Below, piece after piece: positions 18,201 to 25,149 of a stretch of DNA of 64,000 nucleotides. The stretch covers positions 6,281,254-6,345,253 of the forward strand of contig OZ026526.1 in the NCBI GenBank assembly GCA_964019695.1. The letters run 5' to 3'. A program made the translations under genes and the position numbers. Numbering within the stretch: position 1 is the stretch's first letter; each line of letters begins with the position of its first letter. The DNA is from Loripinus fragilis (lineage: Eukaryota; Mollusca; Bivalvia; Lucinida; Lucinidae). The notes under the pieces are model-generated. The model saw nothing but the letters and a program-made list of their open reading frames with translations, was not told the origin of the DNA and ran no database searches.

Positions 18201-20972
18201 CATAAGTAGTAGTGGTCTCTAAAAAAAAAAATATCATTTTTTTTTTTTCACTTTTCTTAATTGGAAAAATCAGACATATATTGGGGAAAATGTTGGCTAT
18301 TTTCGATTGGGAATGGGGCCAAAATTAGGCCCCTAGAGATGGGCAGAAAATCCCCTGATGTTACAACACTTCAATAAGAAATACATGTAATAATATATTA
18401 TATAGGCCATACAAAATCATCTCAGGTATTGCAGTAGTGAAACAATTTACAAATTTGATAAATAAAACTTGAAATTGATTTCTGAGCATTATATGTTTTT
18501 ATCAGGCCTCCAGATAAGAATGGGTATTTATGAATTATTTTTCTTATTTCTCAACCAAAACATATGCTGTGGGTACTCAAAAGAACTGTCTCAATGAGAC
18601 GGTTCCTTTGAGCACGCAAAACACAGTTTAAATTGATGGGGGAAAGAAATAAATGCAATTTTAGGTGCATACACGACCCTTATCTGGACTTATGTTTAAT
18701 GCAACAGGAGTATGACCAATTTCTGGTAAGGATAAAGCAAACAATCTTTAATAACAAAATTGTGAACATTTATATTTTTAGCTTAAACACATAATTCTCA
18801 GATATCAAGAGACAAATTGCTGGATGTCTGGAAAACATTATCAAGTTTTAGTATACTTTTTTGTCCAATACTTTGTAACAAAATAAAATATTGTCACTGT
18901 TAAAAATAGGCTAGAGAATTCAACTTGTCCGGTGGGCAACCTGAAGACAAATGCAACTTGCCCCCCACAATTTTAACTTGCCCTGCAAGATTCATTCGTA
19001 AAATTCCTAAAAATTATGAAACATGAAAATTTTGTTTATTTAAGGCTTTACACCATCAACAATTTTTCAATAATATCAGGACAGCTTCCTGGGTTTAACC
19101 AGTACTAAGCAACTGAGATAAGTGCCTTAATCAAGGATACAACACCATGCCCCAGACCGGTACGAATCAACCCGCTACCTTGTGATCAAGGTACTGACGC
19201 TCCCCACATGAAAAATTGCTGTAATCAAACAGTAAACAGGTAGTTTTAACATGTACAGATATGGCTCAAAATTTGCAGACACTGATCTGGTCTGTACTGT
19301 TAGCCAGAGAAGTCTGATATGGGTCTGCACTGTTTGCCTAGACCTGAACTTCTAAAGAAAGGTTTATGGTCTAAGACTGTTTAGTTGTTTTAAGCTAGCA
19401 GCATGGCAACATCTTATTAGTTATTAATTTGCAGTGAACATGTAAGACTTTAAGAAAGACATGAAAAAAGATTATGTCAATTAAGGTCTAGAATTTCAGA
19501 TTGCCCAGGGGGCAACTTTCCAGGACTCTCAACTTGCCCCCAGCAAATTCAACTTGTGGGGGAAAGTAAGCAATTGCTTATTTCTAACACTGATTGTAGT
19601 GTAGCGTTTTCACTTTTGCTTGGTATATTTTAGTGGAAAAATAAAAAAAAAAAATTTCACTATACACACTCTTGTCTGGAGGCCTGGATGCATGCTATAT
19701 TAGAAAGAAATATATTATGCTATGTACTCCATTTATTTAGTTATTGCATTAAATGTTCAAAAGTAAGTGGATCAATACAGTGGGGCCCCAGGATATCTCT
19801 GTGTGTGATGGGGTCTGCAGGGCTAACCCTGCCATTAGCCATTGTAGCCATTTGCTACTGAAAATGTAGAGTGGCTACAAATATTAGTCATTGGCTAAAA
19901 GTACAGTCTAGGTGGTTCAAAAATTATGTATTTGCGAAAAAGTGTATTTTGATCAGCTTTTGGGTTTTATTATTCCTTCACACTTTATGTTGCCAAATTT
20001 TACTCTATGGATGCTTGATTTTTTCATTACCATCAGTGTGTCAAACAGTTTGGATCCAGATCTGGCCCGACATTTGGTCGGGCCTGATCTGGGTCCAAAC
20101 TGTATGCAAAGGTAATCAGCAGACAACAAAAGTCCCCCCTAGCCGGCAAAGAGTTAAATAGAAAACAACATGTTGATGCTTCTTTCTGGCTAAAACTGTG
20201 GCTAAAGTTGATTTCATTTGGCTCCAACTTTTTCCATTTGGCTAAGGTGATGGCTACAACAAATTCTGAGCCAGGGTAAGCCCTGGGGTCTGTGATCCAA
20301 TCATCACAATGGAGACACAGATCATACTTGTCACTAATATCAAGTCCATAAAGAAATTCTCAATGAAATAATCTTAAATTATTGAATATATATAATTACA
20401 TATGTTCTTATAAATGAAGCCCCAAAGGCATGGGGTGGGTGTCTGCACTCCCTTGAACCCTAAAAATAATGCTATGTAGTGACAGTGTCATTCCTAACAG
20501 CCTCGCTGTTGAATTTAATCTTTAGTGACATAGTTATTTAGAGTTATATTGTCATTTAGGTTATTGGGTCAATAATACACATTTCTGCATACCCTGGGTC
20601 AGTGAGGTAAAATTTGAGTTATATTCTTACCCATCAATTTAAACATGTGTTTTGGGTGCTCAAAGGAACCGTCTTATTGAGACAGTACTTTTGAGTACCC
20701 ACAACATATGTTTTGGATGAGAAATAAAGATACGCACTCTTATCTGGAGCCCTGATGCTTATCTGCAGGTATGCAAAATAATGTCCGAATATTTAGTACA
20801 TGTCGAAATACCTGTCGAAAGGAGTACTACACCACCTCATAACTTACTCATAACATGAATTCCAAGCATATAAAATAGGCTATATATATACCATCAGATG
20901 ATGGGATATTTCAACGATTATTCTATATACCTTTCTCCCGTTGACATAAAACACAAGACTTGTCTGCTCCAT
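138..20972 (-). CDS. Xanthine dehydrogenase/aldehyde oxidase-like molybdo-flavoenzyme, N-terminal ~398 residues (13 exons, continues past left edge)
   Basis: Family members hydroxylate purines or aldehydes at a molybdenum cofactor and pass electrons through two [2Fe-2S] clusters and FAD to NAD+ or O2. I joined 13 exons with GT-AG borders; every phase agrees (lengths 42, 52, 97, 109, 127, 62, 69, 69, 139, 171, 77, 91, 89 nt). Visible: start [14 protein letters not shown]; first cluster motif [10 protein letters not shown] (C41, C46, C49) and C71; second cluster C111/C114 (QCGFCTPG) and C146/C148 ([10 protein letters not shown]); a Cys-containing linker (164-209); FAD domain from ~210 with MGNTTA. 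The molybdopterin domain (about 900 more residues in the family) lies beyond the left edge. XDH and aldehyde oxidase cannot be separated without that domain. The ATG at 20970-20972 is chosen because it directly precedes the conserved FYVNG motif. Introns of 0.4-4.4 kb are full of MITEs. Odd points: five copies of exon 12 and partial copies of exon 10. Confidence 0.93.
461..700. repeat. Dispersed repeat (copy in opposite orientation at 49785-49985)
   Basis: Shares words such as gcctcatcgc, cagaccagcc and gctgagcaagctgg with the 49.8 kb segment, reverse-complemented. It lies in intron 12 of the XDH-like gene. No coding content is visible. Confidence 0.55.
842..985. repeat. Family P hairpin MITE, diverged copy
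   Basis: Core attgagacgattcttttgag with flanks ttcttaccaatctgttttaa and gagtaataagaaaatt. One side of the hairpin is degraded. Confidence 0.75.
1074..1164 (-). CDS. XDH-like exon 12, copy A (last; acceptor lost)
   Basis: Open frame ([11 protein letters not shown] version), donor ACAG/GTATGT intact, but the acceptor position reads CTAC as in copy D. Nearest to exon 13. Probably not usable as a separate exon. Confidence 0.8.
1221..1311 (-). CDS. XDH-like exon 12, copy B
   Basis: Acceptor TTATTCTCTAG and donor TCAG/GTATGT intact. The encoded peptide is identical to copy E (LDT version) although the DNA differs at several positions. The gap to copy C is only 54 nt, probably too short to be an efficient intron. 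Confidence 0.85.
1366..1456 (-). CDS. XDH-like exon 12, copy C
   Basis: Acceptor TTTGTCTAG and donor TCAG/GTATGT intact, open frame. The most distinct protein version: AGSVACG and [13 protein letters not shown], where other copies have AGSIACG and LLMS. Its GA dipeptide resembles the family consensus, unlike the DT of copies B, D and E. Confidence 0.85.
1513..1603 (-). CDS. XDH-like exon 12, copy D (acceptor lost)
   Basis: Open frame and intact GTATGT donor, but the expected acceptor CTAG reads CTAC. Variant residues MSQDTQ in the second half. As written it should not be spliced in unless a cryptic site is used; the nearest AG inside the exon would remove 14 nt and shift the frame. Confidence 0.8.
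1660..1750 (-). CDS. XDH-like exon 12, copy E (first in transcript order)
   Basis: 91 nt, acceptor TTTTCTCTCTAG (the best pyrimidine tract of the array), donor TCAG/GTATGT. Encodes [19 protein letters not shown] then [11 protein letters not shown]. Uninterrupted, with both splice sites canonical, so this is the most likely default copy. Confidence 0.87.
2218..2294 (-). CDS. XDH-like exon 11 (FAD domain)
   Basis: Acceptor TGTTTCTTTCAG. Encodes [19 protein letters not shown] then DQIRNVA, ending in phase 0 at GCG before GTAAGT. QIRNVA corresponds to the family (Q)VRNVAS stretch that leads into the FAD-contacting GGN loop carried by exon 12. Confidence 0.9.
2382..2450. repeat. Family H hairpin
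   Basis: Short imperfect palindrome: gaccctgatgaaatgcagca and its inverted counterpart, bounded by caaacaatga and cactgcttgtta. Confidence 0.6.
2480..2605 (-). pseudogene. Copy of exon 10 3' end and intron flank within intron 10
   Basis: The stretch at 2569-2595 repeats the last coding bases of exon 10 (LEPKFE) and its GTAGGG donor. The adjoining 2480-2560 matches the intron at about 3655-3738. The two copies are separated by a reverse-transcriptase insertion and small hairpins, and the acceptor side is absent. Confidence 0.7.
2658..3310 (+). pseudogene. Non-LTR retrotransposon reverse transcriptase 3' fragment
   Basis: Reads [19 protein letters not shown], then [23 protein letters not shown], and after a frame break [12 protein letters not shown] and [19 protein letters not shown]. 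This is the thumb/connection tail typical of CR1/jockey-like LINE ORF2. The first ORF covers 90 residues and then stops; the frame is broken at least twice. A T/G-rich simple tail (3330-3400) follows. It is a 5'-truncated dead insertion in intron 10 of the XDH-like gene, sense to + and opposite to the host gene. The clade is not certain. Confidence 0.8.
3820..3892. repeat. Family H hairpin
   Basis: Near-perfect palindrome: gcaaacagtgtaaaccctga...gatgaaatgcagcat / atgctgcatttcatc...cactgtttgcc. Confidence 0.75.
3941..4111 (-). CDS. XDH-like exon 10 (FAD domain)
   Basis: Acceptor TATATTCAG. Encodes about residues 256-313: [33 protein letters not shown], then [15 protein letters not shown], ending EPKFE plus one base; the donor is [17 protein letters not shown] matches the conserved (I/F)GA..(S/T)L stretch of the domain. 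Its 5' part plus intron flank is tandemly copied at 4171-4290, and its 3' end plus intron flank is copied at about 2480-2605. Confidence 0.9.
4171..4290 (-). pseudogene. Partial tandem copy of exon 10 (5' part) with decoy acceptor
   Basis: Repeats 4041-4163 with period 130 bp. It retains the acceptor (TATATTCAG, exon start 4241) and about the first 70 coding bases with several substitutions, but no donor. If used, its acceptor would extend the exon by 130 nt and shift the frame, so it is probably non-functional. Confidence 0.8.
4300..4440. repeat. Hairpin element related to 4594-4746
   Basis: Arms carry gaatccatcat...acggtatagaaaaat and atttttctatcccc...gtggattc. It is more diverged than the neighbouring copy. 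Confidence 0.55.
4594..4746. repeat. MITE-like palindrome, ~153 bp
   Basis: Arms catcattggtgttcagtgg...cagaaaaatcccaaccc and gggttgggatttttctgg...ccactgaacaccaatgat pair over about 70 bp. Shadow ORFs on both strands come from this symmetry. Confidence 0.8.
5550..5706. repeat. Family P hairpin MITE
   Basis: Core tcatcgagacggttcttttg within cttacccatcagttttaac and gagaaataagaaaatt. Lies just downstream of exon 9. Confidence 0.85.
5824..5962 (-). CDS. XDH-like exon 9 (start of FAD domain)
   Basis: Acceptor TTTTATCTAG. Encodes about residues 210-255, including [16 protein letters not shown] and the FAD-pyrophosphate motif VIMGNTTA (family form VVGNTEIG). The donor GTACAT follows one base of the next codon. 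Confidence 0.94.
6341..6412 (+). repeat. tRNA-like SINE head or tRNA pseudogene
   Basis: Contains a good A-box-like stretch, ttggcctagtggttagcat, but the B-box region is degenerate (ggataaattccc instead of GGTTCGAATCC). It folds poorly as a tRNA by eye. A T-rich run follows. Confidence 0.45.
7395..7463 (-). CDS. XDH-like exon 8 (linker)
   Basis: Encodes [19 protein letters not shown] and SELQ between GCATTTTAG and GTAAGA. The IFPSEL ending matches the family linker just before the FAD domain. Like exon 7 it is 69 nt and phase 0 at both ends. Confidence 0.85.
7756..7827. repeat. Family H hairpin
   Basis: gcaaacagtgaagacccaga with aaatgctgcat/atgcagcattt loop arms and tacattatttgctaa at the far side. 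Confidence 0.7.
8098..8525. repeat. Family V element interrupted by a family R insertion
   Basis: The left arm acagtaaaacctgtgtaaaa...gccactcaaaaaga is at 8098-8140. The remainder, caattatcacttaatgcagg...gcagaatgctcc, resumes at about 8470. The family R unit at 8165-8465 (minus; ctgacctcttggctcttg) lies between the halves. Intact family V copies at 14138-14332 and 38716-38873 lack it, so R inserted later. Confidence 0.65.
8677..8745 (-). CDS. XDH-like exon 7 (linker, Cys-rich)
   Basis: Encodes [18 protein letters not shown] and QNEAE between TTTACAG and GTAATC. It corresponds to the poorly conserved linker between the Fe-S and FAD domains. Length is 69 nt and both borders are phase 0, so skipping would keep the frame. 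Confidence 0.85.
8795..9110. repeat. Degenerate tandem repeat (gaaacacatg...aattgggg)
   Basis: About seven units of 35-50 bp containing aatttaattgggaaagaaac and acatggaattgg. Open frames on both strands here are repeat artefacts. Confidence 0.8.
9165..9455 (-). repeat. tRNA-derived SINE (diverged)
   Basis: On the minus strand the 5' part reads ctggcccctgtagcccagtc...gttagttcgatcccag, giving A and B box positions. The body contains the conserved agctatggtcatg word shared with the 42.6 kb copy. Confidence 0.6.
9463..9800 (+). repeat. Family R dispersed element
   Basis: Carries the family words aaagatcagaaatcaataca, agaggtcagccctttcccag and ggagggcttaatcaggtt. Confidence 0.75.
9853..9914 (-). 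CDS. XDH-like exon 6 ([10 protein letters not shown])
   Basis: Acceptor TAACTTTCAG. Encodes [18 protein letters not shown] and FTQ, then GTAAAT. C146 and C148 complete the second cluster. Ends in phase 0. Confidence 0.95.
10330..10555. repeat. Family P hairpin MITE
   Basis: Left flank cttatttctcaaccaaaaca, core tgagacggttcttttgagca, right flank ggataagaaaatatttaca. Confidence 0.85.
10560..10765 (-). repeat. tRNA-derived SINE
   Basis: On the minus strand it begins ggagcacagtggctcagtgg tagagtgcttg with a clear A box, followed by gcgggttcgagcc (B box). The body ends in the ttacgtcccaccaacaacct word and a short tail. This is the best-preserved head of its class in the window. Confidence 0.8.
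11055..11181 (-). CDS. XDH-like exon 5 (second [2Fe-2S] domain, first half)
   Basis: Acceptor TTTTCTTCAG. Encodes [17 protein letters not shown] and continues through [19 protein letters not shown] to ALE plus one base; the donor is [14 protein letters not shown] carries C111 and C114 of the second cluster. Confidence 0.95.
12057..12215. repeat. Family P hairpin MITE (core decayed)
   Basis: Starts gacctatagataagagtgta and ends ggataactagatagttacaa; the central palindrome is only partly recognisable. Confidence 0.65.
12236..12344 (-). CDS. XDH-like exon 4 (fourth Cys of first cluster)
   Basis: Acceptor ACTGTAG. Encodes [17 protein letters not shown] and then [20 protein letters not shown], ending in phase 0 at CAG before GTATGT. 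C71 is the fourth ligand of the first cluster; TTVEG is a family hallmark. A unit of the gatccgcgcatg-type repeat family sits just upstream in the intron (12370-12535). Confidence 0.93.
12370..12535. repeat. Family K element, partial
   Basis: Words gcagatccagagggggg and ggtccagacccccctgga, then ggggtccaattgcttctc, shared with copies near 40, 43.5 and 44 kb. Confidence 0.6.
13491..13587 (-). CDS. XDH-like exon 3 (first [2Fe-2S] loop)
   Basis: Acceptor TTTGATCAG; an in-frame stop lies just upstream, so the exon cannot extend further. Encodes [17 protein letters not shown] and then [14 protein letters not shown], giving C41, C46 and C49 of the first cluster. The donor is GTATCC after two bases of an Asn codon. 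Confidence 0.92.
14138..14332. repeat. Family V palindromic MITE
   Basis: Inverted ends acagtaaaatatgtcttaag and cttaagacaggttttactgt; centre gatgctccccatggagcat. About 195 bp and largely self-complementary. Confidence 0.8.
14905..15105 (-). repeat. Family R dispersed element
   Basis: Reverse orientation: ctgggaaagggctgacatct and cccattggtatcctgggtc. Confidence 0.7.
15362..15560. repeat. Family P hairpin MITE
   Basis: Ends taaaaccagataagagtgtg and ttttatgctaaaactg; core caatgagacggttcttttga. Confidence 0.85.
15630..15719 (-). repeat. 3' part of a tRNA-derived SINE
   Basis: gattgatttgattcttttca, then tcaacaatctttcagttatg and gttgaaccagtacta match the body of the 10.56 kb SINE. The tRNA head is absent and a 43 bp tandem repeat starts at its end. 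Confidence 0.6.
15720..15925 (+). repeat. 43 bp tandem repeat, ~4.8 units
   Basis: Unit aagctagattcattgtttat...cattgctgccaaatttatgt, nearly identical between copies. It lies in intron 2 of the XDH-like gene. Confidence 0.92.
16070..16195. repeat. Imperfect palindrome with ttgggaaaataa words
   Basis: Shares aaaattgggaaaataa and ggattgggaatgactccc with 18230-18340 and 57500-57610. Confidence 0.5.
16215..16400. repeat. Family P hairpin MITE (inverted orientation)
   Basis: Core accgtctcattgagacggtt flanked by ccttacccatcaatttaaac and cgcactcttatctggaggcc; one of the cleanest copies. Confidence 0.9.
16559..16610 (-). CDS. XDH-like exon 2 (residues 15-32)
   Basis: Follows TATATTGCAG. Encodes [17 protein letters not shown] plus the first base of a Leu codon; the donor is GTTCTT. 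The TLLQYLR helix precedes the first cluster loop in this family. It is a 52 nt micro-exon inside a MITE-rich intron, and an element with a gagccacgacatg-type inner sequence starts about 45 nt upstream of its acceptor. Confidence 0.88.
16655..16820. repeat. Family T element, partial
   Basis: Words caacaatgtggcattttgac, cagcctcctgttaagcttag and caaaggctctgatcagac are shared with 33228-33457 and 52258-52497. The gagccacgacatg end is decayed. Confidence 0.65.
16838..17545. repeat. ~300 bp degenerate tandem repeat, ~2.4 units
   Basis: Each unit contains acacaaagtttggtttaaaa, ttttggcccctccccagggc and cccacccctgggacatgacc. Poly-A runs follow each gaatttc word. Overlapping ORFs are artefacts. Confidence 0.8.
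17735..18105. repeat. Family U element (~370 bp) with inverted ends
   Basis: Inverted ends gggggtactct...catacgtaggctcggg and ccgagcctacgtatg...gagagtacccccc. The interior repeats atatttttttggggt. Second copy at 62820-63178. Confidence 0.75.
18505..18705. repeat. Family P hairpin MITE, full length
   Basis: Starts caggcctccagataagaatg and ends cgacccttatctggacttat, showing the terminal inverted ends of the family. Confidence 0.88.
18900..19600. repeat. Element bounded by inverted caacttgcccc/aattcaacttg words, with SINE remnant
   Basis: Begins ctagagaattcaacttgtcc and ends with caacttgcccccagcaaatt and ttgcttatttctaac. The interior contains a decayed SINE body (19035-19205) and a hairpin near 19264-19348. 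Similar layout to 48898-49615. Confidence 0.5.
19812..20290. repeat. Element with inverted ends ggctaaccctg/cagggtaagcc, containing a family H hairpin
   Basis: Ends gcagggctaaccctgccatt and gagccagggtaagccctggg. The interior repeats tggctaca words. The hairpin gtttggatccagatctggcc / ggcctgatctgggtccaaac is nested at 20042-20110. Confidence 0.6.
20610..20757. repeat. Family P hairpin MITE (inverted orientation)
   Basis: tcttacccatcaatttaaac...accgtcttattgagacagta...cgcactcttatctggagccc. It ends about 170 bp downstream of exon 1 on the minus strand. Confidence 0.85.
20931..20972 (-). CDS. XDH-like exon 1 (residues 1-14)
   Basis: Encodes [14 protein letters not shown], then a GTATAT donor. FYVNG is the opening beta strand of the plant-ferredoxin-like [2Fe-2S] domain. 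It joins in phase 0 to exon 2. A GC-rich patch at about 21036-21055 just upstream may belong to the promoter, but no TATA box stands out. Confidence 0.85.
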
Positions 20973-21589
20973 TTTAGATCTGTTGTGAATCTGTCACTTT
21001 TTGAGTGATAATGGTTCCTGGTCGCACTTGTATGGGCCGCCGGCGCGCCATATACTGACTGGTGTATTGGCACCGTCCATGCAACTAGAATAGAATATTC
21101 CATCCTATTTTCAAAAGCCAAGATTGAGAATAGGGGAACAAAGACAATATTGGGGAACAGGGAACATAAAAAGACAAGTTTTGATTTACGGGGAAAGATG
21201 GCGGCTTAATTATGTACTTGAAGTGCGATTAAAACTCAGTACCACCATGTTATGTGGCTTACTGAATGTTCCGGTAACCGGGACTAGGGAAACCAATTTA
21301 CTTCAGGCGAAAAAGGGAACAGGTGACCCTGGAAGGACCTCGTAGACAAAGACAAGGATCTGACCGACGCCAATAGTCGAAACTCGAACACCAGGTTATA
21401 AATCTAGTATTGAATCTAGTGACTTCGACTAAGTGGCCCCAGGGGTTTTGGGATCTGTGGAGACGGGTATTCAGTTTTAGGGAGCTGGTGAGCACTGGTA
21501 ATTATTTTCAGGGATCTTGGGAGCAAGCTCATAGTTTTGGGTGTTTAGGGAGCCTTGCAAAAAGGTAAAAATTAAGTTTTAAAAATCAC

Positions 21590-22445
21590 ACCTTAAAGGA
21601 AAAGCCTCCATTTCTTTTGATTTTTATAAAAACTTTCTCAGTAGGCTTCTGGGGGGACGTCCTCCAGGCCCCCATGTAAAATGTAAGAGTATTTACTTTC
21701 ATACTTATATGCTCATCTGGATTGCTATTGGAGAAAGATATGCCGAATAACTTTTTATTATTGCATAGTTATTATCCTTAAAATTGTTGACTTTTTGGCT
21801 GACTTCTTGGCTCTCGTTTGTGGCGTCTAACTGTGAGTTTGTCGCTTTCCCATTGGTATCCTGGGTCACGTGTGGTACTTGATCATTGCATCGATTCCCG
21901 ATCTTTGCACCCTTACTCACTTATAGACTCATTGACAATAACGTATTTTGGAACACTTTAGAATGCGCAATATTGCACCATTTTTATTTCTAAAAAACCA
22001 GGGGAGCATGCCCCCTCCCTCCCCCTTCCTCGCATGAGTGTGAATCTAAATCATTACAAGGCTACCAACACGCCTGGTATGTAATAATCCCTCTAGCTTA
22101 TCAGTTGAAAAAGAAAAAAAGCCTCCATTTTCTTTGACTTTTTAAACAAAAATATTTGGCTTCTTTACCCCCCCCCCCCCCCGCCCTCCTGTAAAATGGG
22201 AATGTATTTATTTTTTTACTAACATGCACATCTAGATTGATATTGGAGAAAAATATGGCCAATACATTTGGGTTGTTGTTGATTTATTATCCTAAAAATT
22301 GTTGATTTAGGTTGATAATAACATACCTTGGAACGCTCAGAATGCACCATTTTTATCATTGTTTCCAGGGTGGCTTGCCTCTGGACCCCTTAGCACAAGT
22401 GTGAATCATCATCGTTACAGGGCTACCTATGCGCCTGGTATGTAA
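21590..22445 (+). repeat. Diverged tandem duplication interrupted by a family R insertion
   Basis: 21595-22085 and 22105-22445 share aagcctccatttcttttgat, tggattgctattggagaaa, tgcaccatttttat and cgcctggtatgtaat words in order. Copy 1 has a family R unit (21785-21920, minus) inserted between ttgttgac and attgacaataac; copy 2 lacks it and has a long C run (22167-22183). Confidence 0.7.
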
Positions 22446-23540
22446 TTCTGTAGGTGATTAGATGATTTTTATCAAAACTTTGTTGAATGCTCATCAGATA
22501 TATACTTACTTGATGAAACTGAAGTTAAACTTGCATATAGGGCCTAATAGCAATTACAAAAAAAAATCTTTAGTTACAATATAAATGCTTTCACTTTGTC
22601 TAAAAAAATCTAGTGTCGACTGTTGGAAAAAACAGACCGTCCCCACCAGAAAACCAAATGGTCTAGCTGCCCCTAATAAAAAATCAAATCTAGAGAGCAT
22701 TCCTCAATACCTACTCTACCAGGTACAGTAACATAATTTTAAGGATACTTTCAGCTAAAATAATGTTTGTCAGTAACATGTATTCCGTAGCTAAGCCCTG
22801 TCTTTTCAGGTATAACGCAACATATCCAGTGAATATTAAGTCATCCACTCGTGTATAGTTTCATAGTTTTTAAGTATGTATATTTAATCCTATGGAAAGA
22901 AAAATACATTTTAGGGAGAATTGGCTTATCTTTTGGGGAATTTGGGGAGCTGAATTAAGTTAAGGGATTCGGGGAGCAAAGTAAAATACTATCAGGGAGC
23001 TGAGGAATTTTCTTTCAGGAATTTGGGGAGATCAATGCATTATTCTTAGGGAGCAAGGGAGCACAGACCCCCTGGGGGCCTCCAAAGTCAAAAGTTGTCA
23101 ATGATTTAACTTTACAATTTTGATAAGATTGTTTCTCGGTGACGATGTATCGTTCCCTAGCAAACTCGGCCACTAACCAACTCAGCCCCTATACTGTGTA
23201 TCGACAGAGAGCCAGCCAGGTTCATTTAGGTAAACAATCAGCAGGAGAAATACACACGCTCAGATTAACTGTAGTATTTCCATTGCCCTACTTGATAAAT
23301 AAACTCTAGACATTACATGCGTCTTATCTTCTGATAATCTAAGATAATATTTTACAGTTAGCTTTCATGTATTTAACAAGCAGCTTTGTGCCATGTACTT
23401 TAAAGTAATTACATACATGTAGCATTAAAATCTGAGTGTAATTTGTTTAACAATGGATTCAAAGCATACTAAATGGACAAAAAGACTAGATAAGATAATC
23501 TGCCAAATTTTTCAATTTTACAAATTACTAACTATGTGAG
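22446..23540. other. Gene-poor stretch
   Basis: AT-rich sequence with ggggagct/gggagca words at 22910-23075, similar to 21330-21560. I see no exon or RNA gene here. Confidence 0.5.
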
Positions 23541-23547
23541 AAATCAG

Positions 23548-23734
23548 ATCATATGGAAAAGACAGAGAAAAAGACCAAGGCTTTGAATTTTATTTTGATT
23601 GCGTGTTTGTAACTCAAAAAGTGACAATCTTCACTGCAAAACGTAGCCTTACAAGCAAGCGAGAAACCCAAAATTTGACTGTAGACCTGAGCGCTGATGA
23701 TGGGACAGTTCTTGGCGGAAGATGTTCTTGTAAG
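23548..23734 (+). CDS. Candidate exon of a SWIM-type zinc-finger protein
   Basis: One frame is open, from an AG at 23546-23547 to AAG/GTTGTG, giving about 62 residues: SYGKDREKDQGFEFYFDCVF, then TQKVTIFTAKRSLTSKRE and DLSADDGTVLGGRCSCK. The ending GxxCxCK after a DGTV turn matches the start of SWIM fingers (CxC...CxH), for example those preceding YqaJ-type nuclease domains in invertebrate proteins. The second half (CxH) would be on the next exon, which I did not find. The donor is weak, so it may be a fragment of a transposon-borne or decayed gene. Confidence 0.45.
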
Positions 23735-24244
23735 GTTGTGTAAGTCCGTTTACTAGCCTTAACCACATATTTTGTATAATTTATATGCATATTATATAAT
23801 CATGACGATAACATGCCTATGCAATTAATGTACTGCAACTTTAAAGTGTAAAACGACAATATTCAGATGTAACATTGTGATATTTTAAACGAGTACCCGC
23901 AATCTTTTTTCGCCAGAAGTAAGAAAAATAATGTATAACACTGCAAACTCGAATTTTACTATGCACAAATGGCGGTCGAGAGTATCTAAATAGCACAGGC
24001 ATGTTAGCGTGTTTTGCTAAATAACCATTGAATGAAAATAAAATATTTGCTAAATTTTAAGAGCATATTCAGAGCACATTGCATCAATGATTACAGTACA
24101 TGCACATAGGTATAAAATCATTATGTCTTATAATAATTATTATAATTATTATCCCTTATCCTGATAATATTTCTAATTATAAAAATGGTGTCTGCTTAAT
24201 ATGTCTGCTGCATATATTCAAATGTGCTACAGTTTATTTTTATC

Positions 24245-24585
24245 ATGGCAGCAAACACTATGAACCCCCACCATACTTCTCCAAAAGGAACATTCTGATC
24301 TGAACTTTTTATCATCTCGATTGAAAACTGATATGTACATGTGATTGGAAATTCCACTTGAATATTTTTGTCATTTATATCTCCAGATTGCTCCGTTTCA
24401 GAGGCCGTTTCTGTTTCACTTGTCTCGTATCGTCTTTTAGGAGCCTTTCTTCGCTTTGTTTTAGTCCACTGAAAAATAGTGGGCACAACATCGTCTTTAA
24501 GAGCCCCTTTCTTCGAAGAAAAGTTTATGTAATTAGATCTATCTGGAGAAAAGTGTTTGGAGCAGACTATTGTGCTTTCTGACAC
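24245..24585 (-). CDS. THAP-type zinc finger, second half (fragment)
   Basis: The minus-strand frame reads SESTIVCSKHFSPDRSNYIN, then KKGALKDDVVPTIFQWTK, a basic KTKRRKAPKRRYE patch and an acidic Ser/Thr/Glu stretch. CSKHF and the (A)VPTIF box are signatures of the C-terminal half of the C2CH THAP DNA-binding domain. The CxxC half should lie on an upstream exon at higher coordinates; an A/C homopolymer pair (24600-24627) blocks the frame there. After QFSIEMIKSSDQNVPFGE the reading probably runs into intron or dead sequence. May be a remnant of a THAP/P-element-like protein; probably partial. Confidence 0.6.
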
Positions 24586-24683
24586 CTTGAGGTCATTTTT
24601 TTTTTGGGGGGGGGGGGGTGGGGGGGTTACTGGCTGTCTCTTTACTATACTTTTCCGTATATGAAATGATAAAAAAGGTACAA

Positions 24684-24745
24684 ACAGATTGTATCCAGAT
24701 CAGGACAGAGGTTCGTTCGGTCCTGATTTAGGTCCAAACTGTTCG
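24684..24745. repeat. Family H hairpin (second subtype)
   Basis: aaacagattgtatccagatc / gatttaggtccaaactgttc arms around a short loop. Confidence 0.6.
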
Positions 24746-25149
24746 CAAAGAATATATAGCAGACTACAAAAGTCACTGCTAGCAAAGTTAAAATGCTAAC
24801 ATTGCTGATTTGATAGAAACATTTTCTTTAACTAAATGTAAGATGAAAAGTGTAAGTCATTGTTGAATATGAAGCGAGTACAATATTTTGAGCAAATTTT
24901 AGTGAGAAAGTAAAGCATATTATTGGTGACACTTAACAATTTCGCTTTTCATCTTTTGGGAACCCATGCTTAGACACACTCTCATCAAACCTACAGCCTT
25001 TGCAACCATAGACACAGCAGTAAAACACCATAATTAGAAATAATCTAACAGTACTAATGAAACAACACACCATATTTTCTATGGAAACTCAAGGTAAATC
25101 TGCCTTGCTGATAAGAACTAGCAGATGCTGCAGGTTTGTTTACCTAAAT

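Noticed and set aside
24600..24627. T/G homopolymer pair as a true polypyrimidine tract for a THAP exon
   Set aside because: No AG directly after it; homopolymer length is also likely to be unreliable.
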